Of a stretch of DNA of 64,000 nucleotides, positions 9,996 to 19,865 are shown in pieces. The translations under genes and the position numbers were made by a program. The notes under the pieces are model-generated. The model was not told the DNA's origin, searched no databases, and worked only from the letters and a program-made list of their open reading frames with translations. The stretch comes from Akebia trifoliata. Its lineage: Eukaryota; Streptophyta; Magnoliopsida; Ranunculales; Lardizabalaceae. Positions within the stretch are counted from its first letter, which is position 1. Every line of letters starts with the position of its first letter. The stretch is from contig CM030707.1 in the NCBI GenBank assembly GCA_017979445.1, forward strand, positions 26,133,756 to 26,197,755. The letters are read 5' to 3'.

Positions 9996-12267
9996 TGTAG
10001 ACACGTGGTTTTTGTTATTAGAACGGTCACATCTACGAAAATTTGGAGTCGCCACCATTCAAGTTGTAAGTGGGTGTGAATGGTCACCCGATGTACATTT
10101 TTGACGTTAGTGACTCACAATGGATAAGGATTGATCGAACCTAGAGATTCGAGTAAGCGGTTCGGTTGGAGAAAAGGGAAGGTGTTAGGCACCCCTTTCT
10201 CCCCGCCAAGTGGCAGTAACCTCAACATAATTCGGTCATTTTGATTTTAAAGAACATTAGAAGATAAAGTGCCATGTGGAAGTATTTGTACCCTCAATAT
10301 GGGTTTATTTTTTGCTTGATCATAGGGTCATTTCATTGATGGAAATTACCCTTTTAGACCTTTAGCCATGGGGTCCATTCATGCCCAACCCATTTAAAAT
10401 AAAATGAAAAGAAGGGGCATGATAGAAGAGGGAAGAGGAGAGGGTAGAGAGAGAGAGAGAGGGGGGGTGTTTGTTGCACCCACCTTGTATCCTTGATCCT
10501 CTTTTCTTCTTCTTCTTCTTTTAACTTCTATGTCTTCTTGAATCCTTAATGGAATGTGAGAGAGTTATTGTGAGAGTAAGAGAGTAGAAGAGAAATAAGT
10601 AAAGAGAGTAGATTTTTTTCTTAGGGAGACTTGGTGAAATTGGTAACCATTTTTGGAAGGAGGGGGGTATTTATAGGTGTTGGGAGGATGTTTGGGGGTA
10701 TAATGGGGTTAAAATTAGAAATGAGGGAGAATGGCATAAGTTTTAGGGGTGGAAGGTATGAAATTTAGAGTTAATTTAGGGGTAGTTTTGTAAAGAGTGG
10801 AAATAGATTGTATTTTAACCCAAATGGTTTGGATCCTATCCAAATCCATTTAGGTAGAGTGTTGGGTGGGATGAGATGATTGATGGTTGATGGGGGGAGT
10901 GGGGGTGTAAGAGGGTTGTTTGGAGAATGAATGTTAGGTTGGTTGTAGAGGTGAGGTGTTTAGATTTAGGAGGATGGGTTGTGTAAGAGGTGGGTATATT
11001 GGTTTTTGGGAGAAAAAAATGAGATGATGCCATGTGACAATCATGATGAAAGGGTGAGGTGATGAGATTAGTTGATTGGTTGATGGGGGTTGTTTGATTA
11101 GAGAGAAGGGTGTGTGTTAGTTGGTTGATGATGAGGGAAGTATGGGTTGAGGTAATTTTGTTGGAGTGTTTTAAAGGAAAGTGATGGGTTGATATGTAAG
11201 GGATATGGGTGGTGATGTGGGTGGTTGATGATGTTAGAGAAATGAGATGGATTAGGGTATGGGTTGAAGTGTGGGTGGTTGATAATGTTAGAGAATGGTG
11301 ATAGGTTAGGTTAGGGTAGGGTATGAGTTGAAGTGATTTTGGAGGAAAGGTGATGTGTTTAGTTGATTTTTTTAGAGAATGATGATGGATGTAGGTGATT
11401 AGATGAGGGAGGTGAAGGGTAATGATGACATGTGTCATCTTTTGATGTTTGGGGAGGTGATTGGTTGATGTGGATAATGGATAATGGGTTAAGGTTGTGG
11501 GTTGGATAATGAATTGGATATGAGTAGTGGTTTATGGGCTTTTAAGTGTTGGGCTTGGGTTTAGGATGGTTGTGGGTCATTTTGGCTTGATTAGGATTTG
11601 TTTTGGGTTGGATATTTGAGGGAAGGTAGGTGTTAGGGTTTAGGCGACATGGAGTTAATTTTAGGTTAGGGTGTGAAGTGGAAATTGGTTTAGGAGAGGG
11701 TTAAGGGTTTATGGGCCTTGCATGGGCTTAAGGTGTTTGTGGATTTCGAGGTGGAGCAGTGGAGGGTGGATGATGGGTTGGCATACCAAGTCTCCTATTT
11801 TTTTATTTATTAATTTTTTTGAGATTTTTGTAATTGTCGGTTTGATCAAAAATGCCACGTGTTTGGCAATTTGGGCCTTTTGGGCCCGTTGGAGAGTTTT
11901 ATTGATTTTTTTGGATGTAAGCGTGGAACGATAAATATTGGGACATGTGGGATGAGTCCGGTCCCTTGGGTGGTCTTAGAGACCTCGATTCAATCAAGTT
12001 GCTACTTTTTAGCATTTTGGGTCTTTGAGGTCCATTGGCCTATTTTGTCGAAAAATCAATGTTTTGAGTAGAGCGGGGTAGAAAGGAGTATGCCAAATCC
12101 GTTTGATGGACCTACTAACCCATTAAGAGGTGTTAGAGGCTTGGATTTTGGCTAAAATGTCACATTTTGATGGTTCGGGCCATCGAGACCCGCTGGCCGA
12201 ATTTATTGAAAAATTAATGTTTTTGAGTCCTTTCGAGTGAGGGCCCGTTCAAATTGGGGTGTCTACA
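9996..12267 (-). repeat. 5' LTR of Tat/Ogre element (2,272 bp)
   Basis: On the minus strand the LTR opens with TGTAGACACCCCAATTTG at 12267 and closes with CGTGTCTACA at 9996, giving 9-bp terminal inverted repeats TGTAGACAC/GTGTCTACA. A TATA box, CTATAAATACC, lies at 10668-10677 on the minus strand, so the RNA should start near 10640. The motif GGTGGCGACTCC near the 3' end is shared with the solo LTR at 37056-39130, which marks a related family. The middle (about 10840-11560) is a degenerate GGTTGATGATG-like repeat. The 200-residue open frame there is rich in Thr, Ser and His and is not a gene. Confidence 0.85.
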
Positions 12268-12509
12268 TTATGATTGGTGAATTAGATAACCGTCTTATTA
12301 TTTGTTAAACTTCCATATTTGATGGTCATAGACTATAGATTTTTTTTTTTTTTTAAGTTCATCCTCCAATAATTTGACAGTTAAGGGCCGTAAAAAAAAA
12401 AAAAGTCTACAATAAAATATTTGACAGGCATATTTGATGGGTTGGTCCGTCAAATTTCTCAAAATTTGACGGACCGAGGCCGTCAAATATGAGCTCTTTT
12501 CACATAGTG
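12268..12509 (-). mobile_element. CACTA-type DNA transposon end, split by the Tat/Ogre insertion
   Basis: Read on the minus strand the terminus is CACTATGTGAAAAGAGCTC at 12509, a CACTA end. Inside it are at least seven short copies, in both orientations, of a TTTGACGG-like motif, the usual subterminal repeats that bind transposase. One pair forms a 14-bp perfect palindrome (GGTCCGTCAAATTT and its complement, about 12443-12475). The other part of this transposon must lie beyond the retrotransposon, outside the window. Confidence 0.7.
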
Positions 12510-12987
12510 TCCATTGCCCATGATCAGCTTAATGGTAGCAGCACACTCCATTTTATGACTAAAATATTACCTCCAATAAGACTATAGTTTCAAAGAATAA
12601 ATCTGCATCCATATGAAGAAGGTTCACTTGAATACCTCAAGAATTGAAGAAAGTTGTGATCACAATGAAAGAGCAGCACCGAACTGCAAAAGATGGAAAC
12701 TTGTTCAACTAAATTATACTGCTAAAAGGAATATCTGCAAATTCTTTGGCGGATATTCTTTCTTTAAATCCAATCATGTTCCCACCATTGATCTCCTACT
12801 TGGAGTAGGAGGGTGGTTCATTATTAAAATTTTAAAAATTTTCTATAAAATATGAATTATAATTTTATTTAAAAAAAGAAAAGATTTATAACTTTATGTA
12901 AAATAAAAACTTTACTTGTTTTATAAAATGCTAGAGGAGAGAACCATATGACTTCTCTCTTTCTAATTTTGAAAACCTAGATGCAAG
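12510..12987. other. AT-rich intergenic stretch
   Basis: The only open frame (12613-12855, plus) matches no family I know, has no gene context and has an average base bias. I see no feature in this stretch. Confidence 0.4.
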
Positions 12988-13393
12988 TAGGACTATCAAT
13001 GGGCTGGGTTTTGGCCAGACCCAACATGGACCAGATCTGCGTAGCGGAACTAGGCCTGTTTAGGTACCAGGCTGGCTTGGCCCGATTCATGATTGTAGCT
13101 GGACTCAAGCTTGTCAGAGCTAGCCCTCTCGACCCTGATTGATGACTTATTTACTAAATAAAATTTATAACATACAGTATATATCTATGTATGAAATTTG
13201 TAAGATGATTTGGCCCATAAATAGGCCTGAATATGTCCAGGTTAGGCTGGACCCTAGACATTTTGTTATTAAACTCAGCCCAATCAGACCATTAGATGCA
13301 TTGGGTTCAGGTTAGGATTTCAAGACACGATTAGGGCTGACTAGTTTAAGGCCTAGGCCGAACCAAGCCTGAACTGGCCCATTGACAGTCCCT
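12988..13393. mobile_element. hAT-like MITE with 8-bp target duplication
   Basis: The ends are inverted: TAGGACTATCAATGGGCTGG on the left and, reading inward from the right, AGGGACTGTCAATGGGCCAG. It is flanked by GATGCAAG (12980-12987) and GATGCAAA (13394-13401), an 8-bp duplication with one change. Length is 406 bp. The 8-bp duplication is the hAT signature. The body is GC-richer than its surroundings and rich in GGCCC/GGGCC, and could fold back on itself. Confidence 0.8.
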
Positions 13394-13439
13394 GATGCAA
13401 AGATGTTCTACTAGGTTAAGAAAAAGGACCATTTTAATT

Positions 13440-13650
13440 AACACGGAAGAATTGGAGAGATGGCCACAACCATGCCTCGAAAGTGGAGGCCTTGAGTTCA
13501 AATGTCCCCTTAGGGGCCAACCTCAAGGACTTATCACAGAAATTACCCGATGAATTGGGGATGGACGGGAGGACACTGCACGTGCGGAGGATTAGTCGGG
13601 TGCTATAAGAGGCCCAGACACCACCTTTGGGTATCCAAAAAAAAAAAAAG
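13440..13650 (+). mobile_element. SINE-like retroposon with poly(A) tail
   Basis: It has a tRNA-like B box (GAGTTCAAATGTCC near 13493), a possible A box upstream (AGATGGCCACAACC), and a tail GGATTAGTCGGGTGCTAT...GACACCACCTTTGGGTATCC followed by 13 A. This tail resembles the plant Au-SINE 3' end (from memory). No target duplication was sought beyond the tail. Confidence 0.6.
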
Positions 13651-13835
13651 CTGAAAATGGAAGGGCAGTTTTGTAATTTAAGAAAATTAAGTAATGGGGA
13701 ATAGGATAAAAAATACCAATCCTTCTTTGATTATAATGGTAATGGTAAGTGATGCTAATGACGACTAAGATGAGGTCAGTAACTCGCTTTTTTGTTTTTT
13801 TTCCATTTGGGAGACCATTATCTTTTGGGAGCAAT

Positions 13836-13879
13836 AGTCCCACATCGCCTGGGTATCAAGAACTTGGGCTATATATAAA
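13836..13879 (+). promoter_or_regulatory. snRNA-type promoter pair: USE and TATA box
   Basis: AGTCCCACATCG (13836-13847) matches the plant upstream sequence element RTCCCACATCG, and TATATAAA lies at 13872-13879. The gap is 24 bp. In plant snRNA genes a gap near 23-26 bp goes with RNA polymerase III (U6-like), and about ten more with polymerase II. The sequence that follows (CTGGGGCAATCCTCATGTCTC) is not U6 or any snRNA I recognise. It is either an unknown small-RNA unit or a repeat that carries this promoter. Confidence 0.6.
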
Positions 13880-13929
13880 CCTGGGGCAATCCTCATGTCT
13901 CAAGCCGGTTTTGTGAGGATTAGTTAGGC

Positions 13930-14870
13930 CCATGGGCTTCGAAAATATGTTAATTGATTCAAAGTAAAACTACACAGGTCTTTATTTAACATGGGCCAAG
14001 CTATGTTTAAATAAGCATTTTAATGTATTACATAAAATGTTTATTAAAATGCTTATTTTTAATTAAATGTAATAAGTTTTTAAGTGCCTTGTAGAGAATA
14101 GAATAGATTAGCTATTCTAATTGTCTAATTTTTGTAAATTTGTATCATTTTATTATATTTAAAACATTTTTACTTTTAAATTTTTATGGGTAGGCCGGAC
14201 TTGAACCCAAGACCTCAAAGTTGCTTTGCAATGTGTCAAATCATCTTAGTTATGGGTCCAAGCCCAATATTTATTTAAATTGTGATTCTCATTTATTATG
14301 GGTAAGAATTTTTTTTGTACTAATTTTATGCTATTTAAAAAAATGGTTTTGTAATTTTGTATCTTTTCTTTGAAATTATAAAAATATTGTTTTAAGATTC
14401 CATGTGGCCAAACGAGATAGACTTTAAGCTAAAACATATGTTATGACTTCAAAGAAGCCATTACTAAATATTTGGGAAAATTACTTAATATACCCTTATA
14501 TACAGCTTTCTTGCTAAATGCCGCCTAATTTTAGCCCCAACTTAACAATCTAGTTATTAAAGGTTTTTTCGACTAAACACTCCAAGTTTTTGGAAAGGAT
14601 TTCAAATGCCCAAAATACATTGTGACTTTACTCATCTTATATACGATTACTTCTCTTAACTTACTTGAAATTTTCAATGACAAGCAGACATACTCATCAT
14701 TTTTAAAGATTTAATCTTACACGGGGAAGTACTCTATACATTCTCTAGGAAAAAAAAGTAAGTTATTTATCTTTTTATCTAAAAGTAAGTCATTTTAAAG
14801 TGTAAATCAGTAGCAATTTCAGCAATGAAATTACTATTGATTACCTCAGGCAACAAATTCGTTGCTTTTA
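13930..14870. other. Intergenic DNA with a SINE-like head on the minus strand
   Basis: Mostly AT-rich and gene-free. At about 14192-14262, minus strand, there is a tRNA-like head: GGACCCATAACTAAGATGAT... and the B box GGGTTCAAGTCCGG. No poly(A) tail or duplication is clear, so this is a fragment at best. Confidence 0.4.
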
Positions 14871-15335
14871 CGTTGTGTTTGGATTGAAGAAATGGAGAGG
14901 AGAGAAAATAAATGAGTTTCTCTCCATTTCTCTTGTTTGAATTGTTAGGGGGGAGGAGGAGAAGAGAAAAGTATTGGAGAGAAAAAAAAAATGTGAATTT
15001 TCTTTTTAAGATTGAGGAAATGGAGAGAAGAGAAAATAAATGAGTTTCTCTCTATTTCTCTTATTTGAATTATTAAGTGGGGAGAGAAGAGAAAATAATT
15101 TGAGAGAAAAAAAAAATGTAAGCTTTCTTTCTCTCCAATAGTGGAAAGAAAAAATCCATTTAAAATATTTTATTATTTCAACTCTGTCCCTAGATCCTTT
15201 TTTAAGATGTTTTATAATTTTAAAATTGTCCCAAATTCTTTGCAGTCAATTAAACATGACGAAGAGAAATTGAATTTCTCTTTCCTCTCTTAATGAATTT
15301 CTCTTCTCCCCACTTCTTTCAATCCAAACATGGTC
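14871..15335. mobile_element. Tourist-like (Harbinger) MITE
   Basis: The inverted ends share GTGTTTGGATTGAA (left) and ATGTTTGGATTGAA (right, inward). TTTA stands on both sides (14867-14870 and 15336-15339), consistent with a TTA target. Inside, a unit of about 128 bp (GAAATGGAGAGGAGAGAAAA ...) is repeated in tandem. Length is 465 bp. Confidence 0.65.
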
Positions 15336-15776
15336 TTTAGGTAACAAATTTAGAATCTTTTCCTATCATAAAACGACAGATATGGTGCTTTTAAAAGCAT
15401 TGGATAAACTATTTTCAAAAGTTGTGAATTCATTGCTTCTCATTAAAAGTAGTAGAAACGTTTGCTTTTGACATCAGTGAATTCGACGCTTTGTGAAAAA
15501 TTGGCTTCTAAACTTGTTTCAAAGTGGTGAGATGATATCCAATAATTTGGTCAAAAATAGAATTTAATGTAAGAAATGATTCATGTTCTCTATATTAATT
15601 ATTTCTGAATTCTTTTCATCATATTTTGGGATTTAAAACTCAACAAAAGAGGTTTAAGAAGCCTTAACTTTTGAAATAAGAAAAATATCCAGATTTATAC
15701 TAAGGAGGCATTTAGTTGAAAAAGCTTTACTAATTCTTAGGTTTCGACACACACGTAAGGGATATTAATAAAGAAA
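15336..15776. other. AT-rich intergenic stretch
   Basis: I see no gene or clear repeat here. Confidence 0.4.
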
Positions 15777-15956
15777 GAAAATGCTGGAATGACACAGGGT
15801 ATTTACTACGATTCTCACAACTCTGACGTGGGATGTGCACATAACCATAGATGTGTTTCCACGCAATACCAGTAAAAATCATCTACGGCTATGTATACAT
15901 CTCCACGTCAGAATTGTGAGAATCCCAGTAAATCCTGTGTCACCCCAGCACGATTC
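15777..15956. mobile_element. Mutator-like MITE, copy 1
   Basis: A 180-bp fold-back element. The left end GAAAATGCTGGAATGACACA and the right end, read inward, GAATCGTGCTGGGGTGACAC are inverted repeats; the arms continue through GATTCTCACAA-TCTGACGTG. It is flanked by the direct repeat TAATAAAGAAA (15766-15776 and 15957-15967). Sister copies lie at 17140, 24355 and 50395. Confidence 0.8.
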
Positions 15957-17139
15957 TAATAAAGAAACATCATATAATTAATATATATAAAATGTATTAA
16001 ACAATTTTCACTAAACATTAATTAAGTGACATGGAAAGCCGCCATGGTCAAAGAGAACAACTTAATTGTCTATTTTGGTGTATTTAACCATCATCTTTTA
16101 TTTGACTTCTAATGTAAAACTAAAAAGTCTTTTTTTATGGACATGTTTGACTCGATTGCTTAGAGAAAATAATAATAATGTTTACAATTTCAAACCAATA
16201 TCTGTCTTGGAAATGCTCGAAAATCCTAATCCCGTCTAATGATCACTCAGGCCAAATAACAATATGTATAGCTCAAGTCTGTCCTGCACGTATTGGAGTC
16301 TATTTATGATCTTGCCTGCAAATTTCTTATATTTTTATATTATAAAATATATATATAGTAATTAAATAATTTATTGAGTCAACGAAGACCAACTCTTGAA
16401 GTTAACTATTTCAGTTGATATTTATTTATTATATGGTTAATGGATTGTACACAAGGAGTGAGTTGCAACTCTTAGCTTTGGGTTGAAGTGGCTGGATAAT
16501 GCGTCCCTTGCTTAAAGTTTCGGGGTCGCGAACTCTGCCAGCAATCCTAATTTTTGGGTACCAATTTTGTAGCTACCAACGTTAAGGGTGATTTCATCGT
16601 TATATATATATGGGCTGGTTCAACGGACATATTGGAAAACATGTTAGAGAACGATGAAAGAGTGCCATTAGATCAAGTGTTGTTGAACGGTTAGATCTGA
16701 TTTTAACATCAAAACGTGCGCTAGAGCTGGATCTCACATTTGCTTTACAATTTTCAAGGTTTTTGTAAACACATCTCTCAAAGTATTTTTTTTCTTTTCT
16801 AACACTCATTATAAAGATTATCCTCTCAAAAAATCAGTCTATTTTAAAACTTCTAACACATATAAGGAAAAATGTGTTTGGCCAAATAATTAGCTGCCAG
16901 CTAAACTTGTTTTGGATTCTTATGAAGGATAATTTCACTTTTATGAGAGGAAGTTAAATTGAAAGATTGGAACCCTAATTTTTTTACAATAATGAAAAGA
17001 TCTCATTATCATTGCCTGTCGGCTTGGACAATCTTGCCTAACTACATAAATCTTGTGTTTTTATTTATTTTACCTTGTATATGACTAAATCTCAAGATCC
17101 ACTCACATTTAGACGAAAACCAGCACTATATATAAAAAG
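15957..17139. other. AT-rich intergenic stretch with a possible tRNA-like patch
   Basis: It holds a TA microsatellite near 16600 and a patch at about 16455-16560 with weak A-box and B-box resemblance (GGGTCGCGAACTCTG). No gene is seen. Confidence 0.35.
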
Positions 17140-17320
17140 GGTAATGTTGGAGTGATTCACAGGACTTTGCATTTGACACTGAGCTAACGTTGTGGTATGC
17201 ACGGAACCATAGATGCATTTCAGTCATATCTCGAGGAAATGCATATATGGTTCTGTTCACATGTTCATGTTAGCTCAATATCGAATGCATTGTTGTAGGA
17301 AGTCACTTTTAACATTTTTC
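17140..17320. mobile_element. Mutator-like MITE, diverged copy
   Basis: The ends GGTAATGTTGGAGTGATTCA and, inward from the right, GAAAAATGTTAAAAGTGACT match the pattern of the copies at 15777 and 24355. Arms with GAACCATAGATGCATTT face AAATGCATATATGGTTC. The 9-bp flanks TATAAAAAG and TATAAAATG differ at one base. Confidence 0.65.
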
Positions 17321-17460
17321 TATAAAATGTGATGGGTTGGCCTCATAGGGTTTTCATTGAAACTATTATATGACACGTGTATAATCAAACAAAAAAATTT
17401 ATGAGAAATTTTTGTGTATTTTGGAATATTGTTAATGCTAATAGAATCACATTACACTAA

Positions 17461-18154
17461 GAGTATGTTTGATTGCATGGAAAGTGACTTTTCATGGAAT
17501 TTGAAATCTATGAAAAAATAGTGGTGGAAAATAGGTAGTGTTGGAAAATCAAATTTCATTGTTTGATTTTATTTGGATAAAATCATGAAAAAAATATGAA
17601 AAAAAAGAAGAAGAAGAAGGAAGAAGAAGAAGATGAGAAGGAATAGGGAGGGGAGAGGATGTGGCAGTGGCGACGGTGGCAGCGGAGGTAAGTAAGGAAG
17701 AAGATGACGATGAAGAAGAAGGGAGAATGTGGTGGTGGTGGTGGAGGTAAGTGAAGAGGAAGATGATTAGGAAGATGAGGGGAGAACATGGTAGTGGTAG
17801 CGGTGGAGGTAAGGGATGTAGAATGAGAAGAAGAAGAAAGAGATAGAGAGAGAATGTGGTCTGAGATGGTGATGACGACGACAACGATGGTGATGATGAC
17901 GAAGCTAGTGTGATGATGGTGATGGTGATAAGGAAGAAGAAGGTATAAGTGTGGAAGAACTGGGGATGAAAATATGGGTGTATTTCACTTTTCCACTTAT
18001 ATGGGTAGGAAAGTGAAATCCATATTTTGATGGACTTTTTGATTAGGGTGGAAAATGAATTTCCATTTCCATGTGCAATTAAACATTTGAAAAATGTCAT
18101 TTTCTATGAAAATTAATATTCCACCTTATTTTCCATGTACAGTCAAACATATCA
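17461..18154. mobile_element. Tourist-like (Harbinger) MITE with purine-rich core
   Basis: The ends are GAGTATGTTTGATTGCATGG on the left and TGATATGTTTGACTGTACAT inward from the right, flanked by TAA on both sides (17458-17460 and 18155-18157). The core, about 17583-17950, is a (GAA/GGA/GTG)-rich tract. It gives a false 183-residue open frame on the minus strand that is only Ser/Pro/His low complexity. Confidence 0.75.
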
Positions 18155-19457
18155 TAATTGACTTGTATGATAGTTTTTATGACCCAATTTTAATATTAGC
18201 TCTTGGCTTGAGTGGTGGTAAAGAATGATGGCAGACATGCTCGGGTTATGCCTGATTTATCTTATCAAATCAACTTTGGATAAACCATATCCCAACCCAA
18301 AATGTGTGTGAGTTGATACTATGTTTGAGAAATATAAATTTTATTGTACATTTAAATTAGACTTAAATTCATCATCTTCAATGGTTTTCGTGATTACCAA
18401 TATATGATTTATGATTATTTCTTTTGTTTAAGAAATTATTAAATTCATGATCATGGCCTATGAGCAGTTTATCCCTAGACCCTGTGATGTATAAGATAAA
18501 TTAACTATGTTCTATGAAGTTGAATGTTAGACGATCAAGAAGCATCATTTTAACAAATGGAATGTTGCAAGAATGAGAATCATAGGCGTTTAGTTCGGAT
18601 TCTAGAATTCGATGCATCATTTGGTTTGGATTATCGACTTAAATTTTTCATATTAAGGAGCCAAAATCATGGAGAATCAAAAATAGCTCTCAGGTTATTT
18701 CTCCTGATTCTTAGAAACTATCCACTTATGACAATCTTAAAATACATCTTGCAATAATAAGAATAATAACAAATATTATCAAAATAATAATCATAATAAT
18801 ATAATTACTAAAAATAATAACTAACAATAATATCAATACAATTATAATTAATAACAAAAACAAAATATCATAATAATAATAATATTATTATTATTATAGT
18901 TATTAATAATAACAATAACACAATAATAATAATAATAATAATAGTTTTTAAAATAAAAATACAAAATCAACATAATTTTTTAGGCAATTTTATCTTAACA
19001 TGTTCCTTAACATACAATTCACTTGAAACCTACTAGAAAATAACCTAAATACCATCTTTCTCAATTCTTTCAAAAAATAATTGATTTTTTCTCTCCAAAA
19101 TCCCATTATCTTCAATCTCTGAAATATGTATTTTTACACACATTTTCAATCTCACGAAGTCTAATTGGATAATTTTTTTCCACAAGATCAATTTTCAGAA
19201 ATAATATTAGCCAAACGAGATTTTAAAATCTGAAAATTAGTTTCTATAATCTGATTTTAACAATTAAGAATCAGGGTCAACAATCCGAATCAAATGCCCT
19301 GAAGAGTAAATTAAAAATGAAAGTATTCGAAAATCCATATGGAAGTAATACCAATAGGTTGTAAATTAAAAAAAAAAATGTCAATTGAGATAATTTGGGC
19401 ATATTTAACACAGATCAATTTCCTTCATATATATAGATATATATATATATATATATA
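18155..19457. other. AT-rich intergenic stretch with AAT microsatellite
   Basis: Degenerate (AAT)n/(ATT)n repeats occupy about 18755-18960. A TA run at about 19430-19456 is the landing site of the next fold-back element. No gene is seen. Confidence 0.5.
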
Positions 19458-19865
19458 GGGTCAGGTTCAAGGGCCATGTGAGAAAACATGTAAGAAAACT
19501 TTCGTTTTTCAAAATAAGGGTTAGAGGTTTTGGATTGAGCTGATTTTTTGCAAGGATGGTCACTATGATCAGAAGATCATCCTCACAAAAAATCAGCTCA
19601 ATCAGAAACCTCTAATCCATCAAAAGTGATTTACAAATTAGTGATAAAAATTGAAAAAAAATCGACGGTCCACATTCTAAATCACTTTTATGGGGTTAGA
19701 AGTTTCAGATTGGGCTGATTTTTTTTTTTGGATGATCTTCCCATCATAGAGATCATCCTCACAAAAAATCAGCTCAATCTAAAATTTCTAACCCATATTT
19801 TAAAATTTTATTTACCGCCGAAAGTTTTCTTACATGTTTTCTCACATGGCCCTTGAACCTGACCC
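19458..19865. mobile_element. Fold-back MITE with 47-bp perfect inverted ends, copy F1
   Basis: The left end (19458-19504, starting GGGTCAGGTTCAAGGGCCAT) and the right end (19819-19865) are perfect inverted repeats of 47 bp. Inside are two further hairpins made of GGTTAGA-GTTT-GGATTGAGCTGATTTTT facing its complement, around GATCATCCTC. It sits exactly within a TA microsatellite. Related copies lie at 23243 and 23596, with a fragment at 28478. Confidence 0.85.

Larger units (their letters stand above)
1..12267 (-). mobile_element. Tat/Ogre-type Ty3/gypsy retrotransposon, 3' end beyond the window
   Basis: All coding parts read on the minus strand in the order gag, protease, G-patch, RT, RNase H, second RNase H, integrase, going from 7099 down to 1. 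A long LTR (9996-12267) lies upstream of gag, so this is the 5' LTR; the 3' LTR is outside the window. A G-patch motif after the protease and a second, archaeal-type RNase H after the first are established marks of the Tat/Ogre group. The very long tandem-repeat leader also fits that group. Reading frames are broken by several stops and frameshifts, so the copy is dead. It lies inside a CACTA transposon remnant at its 12267 end. Confidence 0.9.

Noticed and set aside
10836..11438. 200-residue open frame on the minus strand within the first LTR
   Set aside because: Only Thr, Ser, His and Leu low complexity from a GGTTGATG-like repeat; it lies within the LTR and has no gene signs.
12613..12855. 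80-residue open frame as a possible small gene
   Set aside because: No known motif, no partner exon, promoter or context; length is within chance for this DNA.
16455..16560. Possible tRNA or SINE (GGGTCGCGAACTCTG as B box)
   Set aside because: No cloverleaf could be drawn, the A box is weak, and there is no tail or flanking repeat.
17549..18100. 183-residue open frame in the purine-rich tract
   Set aside because: Ser/Pro/His/Phe low complexity caused by GAA/GGA/GTG repeats inside a Tourist-like MITE.
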